Shown here in pieces: positions 1 to 8,398 of a stretch of 64,000 bases of DNA (the first letter of the stretch is position 1; the number at the start of each line of letters is the position of its first letter). The DNA is from Propylenella binzhouense (GTDB lineage: Bacteria; Pseudomonadota; Alphaproteobacteria; Rhizobiales; Afifellaceae). Made by a program: the position numbers and the translations under genes. The stretch is from NCBI RefSeq assembly GCF_009866965.1, contig NZ_SPKJ01000002.1, positions 1-64,000 on the forward strand. Direction: 5' to 3'. Under the pieces are notes generated by a model. That model did no database searches. It was not told the DNA's origin and worked only from the letters and a program-made list of their open reading frames with translations.

Positions 1-387
1 GGCGGCGCGTCCGTCGCCGGCGGCGCGGTCGGCGCCTACCAGGCCGGATCGGCCGGCCAGAGCGGACTCGGCGGCGTGGCGGCCGGGACGAGAGGCGTGG
101 CGAAGGCCAGCGCGATGACCGCGACGAGCCCGCTGCGCCGCGCAGCCGCGTCGATGCGCGAGAGCTACGTCGCAGGCGGCCAAACCAGTGCCGCCTATGC
201 GGGTGGTCCACCGCCGGCCGCGGCCGCTTCCACCTCTTCTGCCGCCGCTGACGGTTCGCCCGCTTGGGCGCGGCGCATGCGCCAGAGCCAAGCCATGAGC
301 CACGGGGCGACCGCCGTCGCTCACGCACTTAAGTCCGGCGATGCCGGCGGCAGCGGCACCTCCATCAGCCTGTCTGAGAGGGACTGA
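1..387 (+). CDS. trbL: TrbL, conjugal transfer inner-membrane protein (C-terminal part)
   Basis: The reading frame is open from the first base of the window to a TGA at 385-387, so this is the 3' end of a gene that starts upstream. The visible residues are Gly/Ala/Ser-rich and low in complexity, as in the cytoplasmic tail of TrbL/VirB6-type proteins; no membrane segment is left in the visible part. TrbL is the polytopic inner-membrane subunit of the Trb mating channel. The identification rests mainly on position, 2 nt before trbF, in the canonical order trbL-F-G-I. The residues alone would not identify it. Confidence 0.75.
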   Translation, partial: GGASVAGGAVGAYQAGSAGQSGLGGVAAGTRGVAKASAMTATSPLRRAAASMRESYVAGGQTSAAYAGGPPPAAAASTSSAAADGSPAWARRMRQSQAMSHGATAVAHALKSGDAGGSGTSISLSERD

Positions 388-389
388 GG

Positions 390-1076
390 ATGTTCTTCAA
401 GCGAGCGAGCGTCCGCTACGGCAAGACGCCCGAACCCGAGACCCCGTATCAGCGCGCGGCGCAAGCCTGGGACGAGCGCATCGGCTCCGCCCGCGTCCAA
501 GCCAAGAACTGGCGGCTCATGGCCTTGGGCGAGCTCGCGCTCGTCGCCGGCCTCTCGGCCGCGCTCGTCTTCCAGTCCGCCCGCGGCACCGTCACGCCCT
601 GGGTGGTGCAGGTCGATCGGCTGGGCCAAGCCCAGGCCGTCAAACCGGCGGTCGCCGACTACCGCCCGACCGACCCGCAGATCGCCTGGCACCTCGCCCG
701 CTTCGTCGAGAACGTCCGCTCGATCCCGGCCGACCCGATCGTGCTCAGGCAGAACTGGCTCCGCGCTTACGACTTCACCACCGACCGCGGCGCGGCCGCG
801 CTCAACGACTTCGCCCGCGCCAACGATCCGTTCGCCAGGGTCGGCCGGGAGCAGGTCGCGGTCGAGATCTCGAGCGTCATCCGGGCGTCGGAAAACAGCT
901 TCCGCGTCGCCTGGATCGAGCGGCGCTACCAAGAGGGCCAGCTCGCCGCGACCGAGCGGTGGACGGCGATCCTGACGGTGGTGCTGCAGACCCCGCGCGA
1001 TGCCGAGCGGCTGCGCAAGAACCCGCTCGGCGTCTACGTCCACGCCCTCAACTGGTCCCGGGAACTCAGCCAATGA
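390..1076 (+). CDS. trbF: TrbF, VirB8-like conjugal transfer protein
   Basis: This 228-residue protein has the TrbF/VirB8 layout: a short cytoplasmic N-terminus (about 1-45), one membrane segment (about 46-63, LALVAGLSAALVF) and a periplasmic NTF2-like domain. TrbF is a periplasmic scaffold of the type IV secretion channel that contacts TrbG and TrbI. The stretch TPWVVQVDRLGQ just after the membrane segment and the C-terminal GVYVHALNWSREL are typical of the family. The start ATG lies 3 nt after the trbL stop, and the gene overlaps trbG by ATGA, so the genes are probably translationally coupled. Confidence 0.93.
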   Translation: MFFKRASVRYGKTPEPETPYQRAAQAWDERIGSARVQAKNWRLMALGELALVAGLSAALVFQSARGTVTPWVVQVDRLGQAQAVKPAVADYRPTDPQIAWHLARFVENVRSIPADPIVLRQNWLRAYDFTTDRGAAALNDFARANDPFARVGREQVAVEISSVIRASENSFRVAWIERRYQEGQLAATERWTAILTVVLQTPRDAERLRKNPLGVYVHALNWSRELSQ

Positions 1077-2047
1077 CCCCGCCGCACATCCGCCGAGCCG
1101 GAACGGCGGCTCTCCTCGTTTCCGGCTTTGCGCTTGGCGGTTGCCAGACCTTCAAGCCGCCCGCGATCGATTACGATGCCAGCGTCCCACCGCTACCAAC
1201 CCCAGTCGCCGCAACCGTGCAGGACACCGGCCCGCGTCCGCTGCACCGGCCACCCGCCGTGACGCCCTCGCGCGGCGGTGCGGGGAGCGAGGCGAGCGAC
1301 CCCTTGGAGCGGGTCGCGATCGCCAACCGCGCCGCCCGGATCGAACCGCGGCGCGAGGGCTATTACAACGCCGTCCAGGTCTACAGCTTCAGCCCCGGCG
1401 CGCTCTACCGAATTTATGCCTCGCCCGGGAAGGTCACCGACATCGCGCTCGAGTACGGCGAACAGCTCACCGGCACCGGGCCGATCGCGGCCGGCGACAC
1501 GGCGCGCTGGATCATCGGCGACACGACGAGCGGCGCAGGCGAGACCTGGCGCGTGCATGTGCTCATCAAGCCGACCCGGCCCGACATCGACACCAACCTC
1601 GTCATCAACACCGACCGGCGCACCTACCACCTTGAGCTCCTGTCGCGGGAGCGCACGCACATGCCGTCAGTCGCCTGGTTCTACCCGCAAGATCCGACGC
1701 GGCCCCGCACTGCCGTGCCGACCACGCCGGCGCCGCCCGATCCCGCCAACGTGCGCTTCCGCTACGCGATCGAGATCCAAGGCGAGGCGCCTCCGTGGCG
1801 GCCGCGGCGGGTCTTCGACGACGGGCGCAAGGTCTACATCGAGTTCGCGCCCGGCATCGTGCAGGGCGAGATGCCGCCGCTGTTCGTGATCGGCGCCGAC
1901 GGCAAGACTGAGGTCGTCAACTATCGCGCCTACGGCAACTACCTGATCGTCGACCGGCTGTTCGCGGCGGCCGAGCTGCGCCTCGGCGCCGGGAAGACCC
2001 AGCAGGTAGTGCGGATCGTGCGAACGGACGGGAGGCGGACATCGTGA
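1073..2047 (+). CDS. trbG: TrbG, VirB9-like outer-membrane-complex lipoprotein
   Basis: A 324-residue protein of the TrbG/VirB9/CagX family, the periplasmic/outer-membrane ring subunit of the conjugative channel. I place the start at the ATG overlapping the trbF stop (ATGA). This gives a signal sequence ending in the lipobox LGGC (Cys about residue 24), so the protein is probably a lipoprotein. The CagX-type beta-sandwich regions follow (YNAVQVYSFSPGALYRIY, and RPRRVFDDGRKVYIEF with VDRLF near the end). The same frame is open further upstream, but that part is a shadow of trbF. It ends in a GTGA overlap with trbI. Confidence 0.93.
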   Translation: MTPPHIRRAGTAALLVSGFALGGCQTFKPPAIDYDASVPPLPTPVAATVQDTGPRPLHRPPAVTPSRGGAGSEASDPLERVAIANRAARIEPRREGYYNAVQVYSFSPGALYRIYASPGKVTDIALEYGEQLTGTGPIAAGDTARWIIGDTTSGAGETWRVHVLIKPTRPDIDTNLVINTDRRTYHLELLSRERTHMPSVAWFYPQDPTRPRTAVPTTPAPPDPANVRFRYAIEIQGEAPPWRPRRVFDDGRKVYIEFAPGIVQGEMPPLFVIGADGKTEVVNYRAYGNYLIVDRLFAAAELRLGAGKTQQVVRIVRTDGRRTS

Positions 2048-3234
2048 GCGAAGAACGCCCGAAAGGGGAGAAGGAGATCGCGCAGGAGCTGCGCCTGCGG
2101 CCGGAGCCGCCGCGGGTCACCCGGCTGTCGCGCAAGGTGCTGACCGCGCTCGGCGCCGTGGCAGGTCTCGGGATTGGCGGGGCGCTCCTGTTCGCACTTC
2201 AGACGCGCGATGCGGACACGCCGGCCGAGCTCTACAACACGGATCGCAAGCCGACCGCGGATGGTTTGGTCACCTTGCCGCGGGATTATTCGGGGCTGCC
2301 AAGGGACGTGCCGCAGCTCGGGCCGCCGCTTCCGGGTGACCTCGGCCGTCCGATCGTCTCGGCTCAGAACCGGGGTCAGCCCGTGCCGGTCCCGCCCACG
2401 GCTGCCCCACCCGTACCGCAGATCGACCCGGCCGAGCAGCGTCGCCTCCAGGAGATGGAAGCAGCGCGGGTGAGCCGACTGTTCGCGCAGACGGAGGGCA
2501 TAACGCAGTCGGCGGTTCCGATCGGCGCTGCCGGCGGGGAGGGGACGCCATCCGCCGAACGCCGGACCTCCGACGACGCGATCGCGCAGAACGGCCAGGA
2601 TCGCAAGCTCGCGTTCCTGAACGCGGCCGTCGATCGCCGCACCGTCAGCCCGGATCGCGTCCGTGCGCCGGCGAGTCCCTACGTGCTGCAGGCCGGCAAC
2701 GTCATCCCGGCCGCGATGGTCACCGGCTTGCGCTCCGACCTGCCGGGCCAGGTGGTCGCGCAGGTGACTGAGAACGTCTACGACAGCCCAAGCGGCCGCT
2801 ATCTTTTGATCCCGCAGGGCTCGCGCCTAACCGGTCAGTACGACGCCCAGGTCTCGTTCGGGCAGTCGCGCGTCCTGCTCGTCTGGAACCGGCTGCTGCT
2901 CCCGAACGGCCGCTCGATCGTGCTGGAGCGCCAGCCGGGCACGGACGGCGGCGGCTACGCGGGGCTGGAGGACGGCGTGAACTACCACTGGGGCCGCCTG
3001 CTCATGGCCGCGGGCCTCGCCACGCTGCTCGGGGTCGCAACGGAGCTCGGTCAGGACGACGAGGACGAGATCGCCCGCGCCATCCGCGAGAGCGGCCAGG
3101 ACACGGTCGGGCGCGCCGGCGACCAGCTCGTGCGCCAGCAGATGAACGTGCAGCCGACGCTCACCGTCCGGCCTGGCTTCCCGGTGCGGGTGATCGTCAC
3201 CCGTGACCTCGTCCTCGAGCCATACAGGGGGTGA
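2044..3234 (+). CDS. trbI: TrbI, VirB10-like conjugal transfer protein
   Basis: A 396-residue TrbI/VirB10 protein, the energy-sensing subunit that spans from inner to outer membrane in the type IV secretion core. It has one membrane segment (about 34-52, VLTALGAVAGLGIGGALLF), a Pro-rich periplasmic linker (about 85-135) and a C-terminal VirB10 beta-barrel domain beginning near YVLQAGNVIPAAMVTGL, with the family signatures LLIPQGSRLTGQYDAQV and FPVRVIVTRDLVL. The GTG start overlaps the trbG stop (GTGA). It is the last canonical trb gene here. Confidence 0.95.
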   Translation: MSEERPKGEKEIAQELRLRPEPPRVTRLSRKVLTALGAVAGLGIGGALLFALQTRDADTPAELYNTDRKPTADGLVTLPRDYSGLPRDVPQLGPPLPGDLGRPIVSAQNRGQPVPVPPTAAPPVPQIDPAEQRRLQEMEAARVSRLFAQTEGITQSAVPIGAAGGEGTPSAERRTSDDAIAQNGQDRKLAFLNAAVDRRTVSPDRVRAPASPYVLQAGNVIPAAMVTGLRSDLPGQVVAQVTENVYDSPSGRYLLIPQGSRLTGQYDAQVSFGQSRVLLVWNRLLLPNGRSIVLERQPGTDGGGYAGLEDGVNYHWGRLLMAAGLATLLGVATELGQDDEDEIARAIRESGQDTVGRAGDQLVRQQMNVQPTLTVRPGFPVRVIVTRDLVLEPYRG

Positions 3235-3237
3235 TCC

Positions 3238-3522
3238 ATGGCGAAGCTGAAGCTCGGACCGCTGGTGGATGACAAGCCGATCAGGCTCACGATCGAGCTG
3301 CCGGCGCAGGTACATCGCGATCTTGCCGCCTATGCCGAGGTGCTGGGTCGGGAGGGCGGCCAGCCAGTGGAGCCGGCAAAGCTCGTTGCCCCGATGCTGG
3401 CGCGCTTTATGGCTACCGACAGGGCATTTAGGCGGCTCAAGCGCAGCGACACGAGCGCCCTATCGCGTGCTTCAGATAGCGCCGAACAGCATCGTGGAGA
3501 TCGACGCGAGCCAGGAGGCTAG
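3238..3522 (+). CDS. DUF2274 domain protein of the trb cluster
   Basis: A 94-residue protein starting 3 nt after trbI. Residues 1-66 match the DUF2274 pattern (KLKLGPL..DKPIRLTIELPA near the start, then APMLARFMATDRAF), a small protein regularly found just after trbI in alphaproteobacterial conjugation clusters; its role is unknown. The family normally ends soon after ATDRAF. Here about 25 extra polar residues follow, and the gene overlaps the convergent LysR gene by 51 bp. This suggests that the original 3' end was replaced or that the stop was lost. Confidence 0.85.
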   Translation: MAKLKLGPLVDDKPIRLTIELPAQVHRDLAAYAEVLGREGGQPVEPAKLVAPMLARFMATDRAFRRLKRSDTSALSRASDSAEQHRGDRREPGG

Positions 3523-4461
3523 CTTTCCGCTCGCCAGGCGGCCCTGCACCTTGAGGCGGTCGCGGAGCATGGCCACAAAGCGGTGCCGGACTGGATTGTC
3601 GTTTCCGACAAGCCAAACGGCGGTGACCGGAATGGACGCGTTGGCTTCTGCAATCGGCCGGAATGCCACGCCGGGATAACTCGCGCCTGCTGCCGAGATC
3701 CCGAGTACTGTGGCTCCAAATCCCAGCCCGATCATTCCGAGGAGCGCCTCGCGAGAGATGAAATGCTCCTCGGCCTGGAGATGGCTGTCGGGCGCGATTC
3801 GGCCAGCAAGAAGGGCTGTGAGCACCGAGCCACTTTCCCAAGTCCGCATCACCATTGAAGCCTTGGCGAGATCCGACCAGGTGACCGTGTCCTGGGAGGC
3901 TAACACGCAGTCTTCAGGAAGTGCCGCCACCAGCGGCTCGTCCCAGAGACGCAGTGTGGCGAACTCCGGCGAGCTAACCTCGAGCACCGTGAAAGCCAAG
4001 TCGATTCTGAGTTCGCGCAAGGCGGTCAGAAGATCGGACGGGCTGCCTTCGTAGAGCTCGATCATGACCTCCGGACTGGCGCGCCGGAAGGCAAGAAGGG
4101 CCTCGCGCAGTGGGCCGGCACTGAGGGAGAGGTAAAAGCCAAGCGGCAGTAGCCCAGCCTCCGCTCGCCCTACGCGCATTGCGAGACCGAGCACCTGATC
4201 AACCTCACGGATGATTCTCCGAGCGGCTCGGAGCAGGTGCCTGCCGACGAATGTTAGATGCACGCCGCGAGGGTGGCGCTCGAACAAGTTGGTGTGGAGC
4301 CGATCTTCAAGACGCTGAATATGTTGGCTCACTGTAGGTTGTAGCACGCCGAGTGCCGAAGCGGCGCCGCTGAAGCTCCCGGCGTCAGCCACCGCGATGA
4401 AGTAGCGGAGCTGGCGCAGTTCTATGCTCCTGTGCCGGTCAGGGCGCTGTCCCGGCACCAT
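3472..4461 (-). CDS. LysR-family transcriptional regulator
   Basis: A 329-residue LysR-type regulator. The N-terminal winged helix-turn-helix spans about residues 13-72 (LRQLRYFIAVADAGSFSGAA, then QPTVSQHIQRLE), followed by a periplasmic-binding-protein-like effector domain to about residue 300. It is convergent with the trb genes and overlaps the DUF2274 gene at their 3' ends. LysR genes are often found at this end of trb clusters in alphaproteobacteria, so it may control transfer or the cargo, but the sequence does not show the target or the inducer. The start could be the ATG of MVPGQ or a few codons downstream. Confidence 0.9.
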   Translation of the reverse strand: MVPGQRPDRHRSIELRQLRYFIAVADAGSFSGAASALGVLQPTVSQHIQRLEDRLHTNLFERHPRGVHLTFVGRHLLRAARRIIREVDQVLGLAMRVGRAEAGLLPLGFYLSLSAGPLREALLAFRRASPEVMIELYEGSPSDLLTALRELRIDLAFTVLEVSSPEFATLRLWDEPLVAALPEDCVLASQDTVTWSDLAKASMVMRTWESGSVLTALLAGRIAPDSHLQAEEHFISREALLGMIGLGFGATVLGISAAGASYPGVAFRPIAEANASIPVTAVWLVGNDNPVRHRFVAMLRDRLKVQGRLASGKLASWLASISTMLFGAI

Positions 4462-4464
4462 GGC

Positions 4465-4810
4465 TTAGCTAGCCTCGGAGAGGTAGCTGTGCAGCCGTCG
4501 GTACCGGAAGTACGAAGCAAGACGGAGCGCGCCCGATTGGCTCATTGCTCTGCCCTGGTGCAGTAAACCAGCCGAGGCTGAAGCAGGCGCTGGGGACGGA
4601 AGACCAACGCGCCTAGCCATCCGGGCCCCTCTGATACAGCCCAAAGAACAGGCCGCAGTCGACGAGCACGCGCCCGTCCGGCGTCCAGGAGGTTTTTCGA
4701 CCCGGCGACACGGCGCCGCCAAGGAAGGTGAGCGGCGGTGCCGCCGTGCGGCCCGCTTTCCGTCCTCGCGAGCGCCATTGCCGCGTCGGAGATGTGGTTT
4801 CAGTCGTCAT
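4465..4810 (-). pseudogene. Broken metallo-beta-lactamase-fold RNA hydrolase (N-terminal fragment)
   Basis: Reading all three minus-strand frames gives consecutive pieces of the N-terminus of an MBL-fold/RMMBL ribonuclease. One frame gives PLTFLGGAVS and GRVLVDCGLFFGLYQRG, a second gives VAGSKNLLDAG in the gap, and a third gives LPSPAPASASAGLLHQGRA, where the family has LP..PASIDAVLLTHAHIDH. At least two frameshifts are needed, and the zinc-binding HxHxDH motif is corrupted. The rest of the roughly 450-residue enzyme is missing. This family is often found with ppsA/glg-type stress islands. The assignment rests on motif memory only. Confidence 0.55.
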
Positions 4811-4924
4811 ACTTCATCTCACTGCGGCTCGCACCGGAACGCTCAAGGAACTCGGAGAGAGCCCCGCGGCGGATCATCAGGTTGTCACCAGCGACAGAAC
4901 GCTCGCGTTGACTGGGTCCAGGGT

Positions 4925-5158
4925 TCAGCGCCGTCGAGCCGGCTCTGGTTGACTTTCCTTCGCGGCCGGCTCTTCATCGGCGACACTTTCGGCGTCTTGC
5001 CCAGCCTCGATCTCCGCCTTCGCGGCAAACCAGTGATCGAGATGCTTCCCTTCGGGGCAGTTCTCGCGCTCCCAGAGCAAGTAGGCGCGCCGACGGATCC
5101 GCGATTCCACCTCCTCGTTCATCTCCGTGCCCTCGTTCATCTTGGTGCCCTTGTTCAT
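4925..5158 (-). CDS. DUF2934 domain protein
   Basis: A 77-residue soluble acidic protein whose ATG overlaps the glgX stop (ATGA), making it the last gene of the ppsA-ldh-glgX operon. Residues 14-45 carry the DUF2934 core (SRIRRRAYLLWERENCPEGK and then DHWFAAKAEIEA), a short helical motif very common in rhizobial and methylobacterial stress loci; its function is unknown. The rest is a Glu/Ala-rich tail. A longer upstream open frame exists, but it only shadows glgX. Confidence 0.85.
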   Translation of the reverse strand: MNKGTKMNEGTEMNEEVESRIRRRAYLLWERENCPEGKHLDHWFAAKAEIEAGQDAESVADEEPAAKESQPEPARRR

Positions 5159-7395
5159 GACATCTCTCCTGCTTTGCCGTCTTCCGCTCGGTTGTCCCAT
5201 GATGGCCCAGGTGGATCCCCCGTCCGCCGGGACACCAGGACCATCGTCGTTCCTGTTTCGAGGCCGATCTCGTGCACGGCGCCGAGGGAGGGCTCGTCGC
5301 CGAAGTCCGGTGCGTCGTCTGGGGCAGTTTTCGACGTATCGATGGCAACGCACCACGGCTCCGCCCGCGGCGTCGGCAGAACGAATCGGCAGGGCCCATG
5401 AGCGGCGTTGAAGAGCAGGCACAGGGTTGCGTGGCTGCCGCGGACAAGGCAGGCCAGCCGGTTGTCGGGCCCGTGCCAGTCCGGCGTACCGCCCTTGGCC
5501 CCGAGCCAGGCGACGTCCGCGTCGGTGTAGAAGCTCTCGGCGCGCAGAACCGGATGCGCGTTGCGGAAGGCGATCAGCCGTTGGACGAAGCGTACCAGCT
5601 CCGCGTTCCGCTCGACGAGCGACCAGTCGTACCAGGAGATCGCATTGTCCTGGCAGTAAGCGTTGTTGTTGCCGCTTTGCGTGCGACGGAACTCGTCGCC
5701 GCCGAGCAGCATCGGCACGCCGCGCGAGAGCAGAAGCGTGGCGAGCAGGTTCTTGATCTGCCGCAGGCGCATGGCCTCGACGCGCGGATCGTCCGTCGGG
5801 CCATCAGCGCCGTTGTTGTCGCTGTGATTCTCGTCGAGACCGTCCCGGCCTCCCTCGCCGTTGGCCGCGTTGTGCTTGCGCGCGTAGCTCACGAGGTCGT
5901 TGAGCGTGAAGCCGTCATGGCTCGTGACGAAGTTGACGCTGTTGAGCGGGCTTTCGCCCCCGCCGCGGTAAAGGTCGCTGCTGCCGGCCAGCCGGGTCGC
6001 GAAGGCTCCTGTCATACCAGGGTCGCCGCGCCAGAAGCGCCGCACGTCGTCGCGGTAGTGGCAATTCCACTCGGCCCAGCGCCGGCCGGGGAAATGTCCC
6101 ACCTGGAAGGCGCCCCCGGCGTCCCAGGCCTCGGCGATAAGCTTCACGTCGCGCAGGATCGGGTCCTCGGCGATCTGCTCCAGCAGCGGTGGGTTCGGCA
6201 AGAGATCGCCGCGGGAGTCTCGCCCGAGCACCGAGGCGAGGTCGAAGCGGAAGCCGTCGACGTGGTACTGCACCACCCAGTGCCGCAGGCAGTCCACGAT
6301 CATGCCGCGCACCACCGGATGATTGCAGTTCAATGTGTTGCCGCAGCCGGTGTAGTCCGCATACTCGCCGTCCGGTGTCAGGATGTAGTAGATCGCGTTG
6401 TCGAGCCCGCGGAAGCTGTAGGTCGGGCCGGTCCTTCCGCCTTCGCCCGTGTGGTTGAAGACGACGTCCAGGATGACCTCGATGCCCGCCCGGTGCAGCT
6501 CGCGCACCATGGTCTTGAAGGCGGCAAGCTCGCCGCCCGGCGCGACATCGCCCGCGTAGTCCGGCATCGGCGCGAACAGGGCAACGGGGTTGTAGCCCCA
6601 GTAGTCCCGCAGCACCTCGCCAGTGAGCGGGTTTCGTCGGTCTATTGCATCCGGGACGAAGGCCTGTACCGGCATCAGCTCGAGCGTGGTCACGCCCAGC
6701 GCCTGAAAGTAGGGGATCTTCTCGATCACGCCGAGATACTGGCCGGGATGGCGGACGCCGGACGAGGGATGGATCGTCAGCCCCCGGACGTGGGTCTCGT
6801 AGATGACGGTCTCGCTCCAGGGACGGCGCGGCGGATTGGCGTCCTCCCAATCGAACCGCTCGTCGGCGATCATGCACCGGATGCCCGGCGCCGGAGACGG
6901 CGTCGGGGCCGAAACCAGGCTGGACGCGCCGTTGCCGGGCAAGCCGGCGACGGCGCCGGCGTAGGGGTCGAGCAGAACCCGATTCGGATCGAACACATGC
7001 CCTGCGGCCGGGACGCGTGGACCATCGGCCTGGAGCGCATAGAATTTCCCGCGAAGGTCTCCCGATAGGCGGGTATGCCAGATGTCCCCGGTCCGATGAC
7101 GCCGCGGGTCGAAATTGATGCGGGCGGTCGGTTCGACCTGGGCGGCATCGTCGAACAGCAGCAGCGTCATGCGCGTGGCATGTCGGCTGAACACGGCGAG
7201 GTTCACGCCATTCCAGCATTCGTGCAGGCCAAGCGGCAGCGGTTCGCCGTCGCCGATTTGGACCGCATGAAGGCGACCGGTGGTCGGCGTGGCTGCCTCG
7301 TTCGCCGGCTTGCCTGAGCAGACGGATTTCACGGACTGACCCGCGGCGTCGGCCCGAGGCCGCTCAGGCACCAGTGCGGAGCCGCGCTTAGCCAT
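5155..7395 (-). CDS. glgX: Glycogen debranching enzyme GlgX (GH13)
   Basis: A 746-residue GH13 isoamylase-type enzyme that hydrolyses alpha-1,6 branches of phosphorylase-trimmed glycogen. An N-terminal CBM48-like domain (LPLGLHECWNGVNLAVFS) precedes the (beta/alpha)8 barrel. Barrel motifs are visible: VILDVVFNHT, DGFRFDLASVLGRD (nucleophile Asp), LIAEAWD (acid Glu) and NFVTSHDGFTLNDLVSY. I choose the ATG at 7395, which overlaps the end of the dehydrogenase by 8 nt, over an upstream extension inside that gene. Together with the phosphorylase at 49378 and the phosphoglucomutase at 51188 it would make a full glycogen-mobilising route. Confidence 0.95.
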   Translation of the reverse strand: MAKRGSALVPERPRADAAGQSVKSVCSGKPANEAATPTTGRLHAVQIGDGEPLPLGLHECWNGVNLAVFSRHATRMTLLLFDDAAQVEPTARINFDPRRHRTGDIWHTRLSGDLRGKFYALQADGPRVPAAGHVFDPNRVLLDPYAGAVAGLPGNGASSLVSAPTPSPAPGIRCMIADERFDWEDANPPRRPWSETVIYETHVRGLTIHPSSGVRHPGQYLGVIEKIPYFQALGVTTLELMPVQAFVPDAIDRRNPLTGEVLRDYWGYNPVALFAPMPDYAGDVAPGGELAAFKTMVRELHRAGIEVILDVVFNHTGEGGRTGPTYSFRGLDNAIYYILTPDGEYADYTGCGNTLNCNHPVVRGMIVDCLRHWVVQYHVDGFRFDLASVLGRDSRGDLLPNPPLLEQIAEDPILRDVKLIAEAWDAGGAFQVGHFPGRRWAEWNCHYRDDVRRFWRGDPGMTGAFATRLAGSSDLYRGGGESPLNSVNFVTSHDGFTLNDLVSYARKHNAANGEGGRDGLDENHSDNNGADGPTDDPRVEAMRLRQIKNLLATLLLSRGVPMLLGGDEFRRTQSGNNNAYCQDNAISWYDWSLVERNAELVRFVQRLIAFRNAHPVLRAESFYTDADVAWLGAKGGTPDWHGPDNRLACLVRGSHATLCLLFNAAHGPCRFVLPTPRAEPWCVAIDTSKTAPDDAPDFGDEPSLGAVHEIGLETGTTMVLVSRRTGDPPGPSWDNRAEDGKAGEMS

Positions 7396-8398
7396 GCGAC
7401 ACCACGTTCCGGGGTTCGCCTCGCGCGAAAGCCTCAATGTTGTCGAGCGTGGTCTCGATGATGCGGCCAACGGCGCTGTCGGTGTTGTAGGCGTTGTGCG
7501 GCGTCACGATCACGTTCGGGAAGCGGAGCAGCACGTGATTGGCCACGAGGGCTCGCAAGTCGTGGCCGTCCGCTGGCGCGTCGGCACGGAAGATCTGCGC
7601 CTCCTCGCGGATCAGCGGCTCCTGCGGCAGCACGTCGAGCCCGGCCGCCCTGAGCCGGCCATCCGCGAGCGCCCGCACCAGCGCGGGGATGTCGATTATG
7701 TTGCCCCGGGCCGTGTTGATCACCACCGCGCCCGGCTTCATCAGCCCAAACGCCCGGTCGGACAGCAGGCCCGCGGTCTCCGGCGTGGCAGGCACGTGCA
7801 GCGTCAGCACGTCGGCCGTCGCGAGCACAGCATCGACATCGGCGTAGCGGAAGCCGAGCCGCTGCGCCGCCGCCTCGTCGGGATGAAGATCGAAGGCAAG
7901 GACCGTCATGCCGAAGCCTTTGGCGATCTCGATGGCCCGGCGTCCGATGCGACCTGTCCCGATCACGCCGAGCGTCTTGTCCCGCAACTCGAAGCCGCGC
8001 AGGCCGGATTGTGAGAAGTTGCCGCGCCGCGTCCGCTCGACCGCCTCGACCAGGTGACGGGCCACCGCGAGCAGCAGGGCGAATGCGTGCTCCGCGACCG
8101 TCGAGTCGCCGTAGTCCGGAACGTTGCTGACGACGATTCCGCGGCTGCGGCAATAGTCTAGGTCAATGTGGTCGTATCCCGTCGAGCGCGTTGCGATGAG
8201 CTTCAGCTCTGGGAAGCGCATCAGGACGGCTGCACTCAGGGTCGAGTTGACGAAAGTGCTGATGGTTTCGGCCTCGGCGTGATTGGAAACTGCTTCCTCG
8301 TCGAGCGCGTCGCGGGTGCAGACCACCTGATGCTCCGGCTGCAGCCGCAGGCACGCCTGGTGCTCCCATTCCTCCGTTTCGAAGACCACGACCTTCAT
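7388..8398 (-). CDS. D-2-hydroxyacid dehydrogenase (D-lactate dehydrogenase-like)
   Basis: A 336-residue NAD-dependent D-isomer-specific 2-hydroxyacid dehydrogenase. The Rossmann motif is LGVIGTGRIGRRAIEIAKGFG (about 147-167). The catalytic Arg, Glu and His appear in NTARGNIID, EPLIREE and VIVTPHNAYNT. The N-terminal pattern (FVNSTLSAAVLMRFPELKLI, then RSTGYDHIDL) is that of fermentative D-lactate dehydrogenases of the LdhA type. It overlaps ppsA (ATGA) and glgX (8 nt). A lactate permease is encoded at 24307, which supports a role in lactate formation or use. Substrate not proven. Confidence 0.88.
   Translation of the reverse strand: MKVVVFETEEWEHQACLRLQPEHQVVCTRDALDEEAVSNHAEAETISTFVNSTLSAAVLMRFPELKLIATRSTGYDHIDLDYCRSRGIVVSNVPDYGDSTVAEHAFALLLAVARHLVEAVERTRRGNFSQSGLRGFELRDKTLGVIGTGRIGRRAIEIAKGFGMTVLAFDLHPDEAAAQRLGFRYADVDAVLATADVLTLHVPATPETAGLLSDRAFGLMKPGAVVINTARGNIIDIPALVRALADGRLRAAGLDVLPQEPLIREEAQIFRADAPADGHDLRALVANHVLLRFPNVIVTPHNAYNTDSAVGRIIETTLDNIEAFARGEPRNVVSHG

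Noticed and set aside
341-1072. Long open frame continuing upstream of trbG
   Set aside because: It is the second frame of trbF; the ATGA overlap, the signal peptide and the family length put the trbG start at 1073.
5272-7068. 598-codon plus-strand open frame across glgX
   Set aside because: It is the complement of glgX with no domain features; long antisense frames are normal at this GC content. The same holds for the 834-codon frame opposite ppsA (8467-10971).
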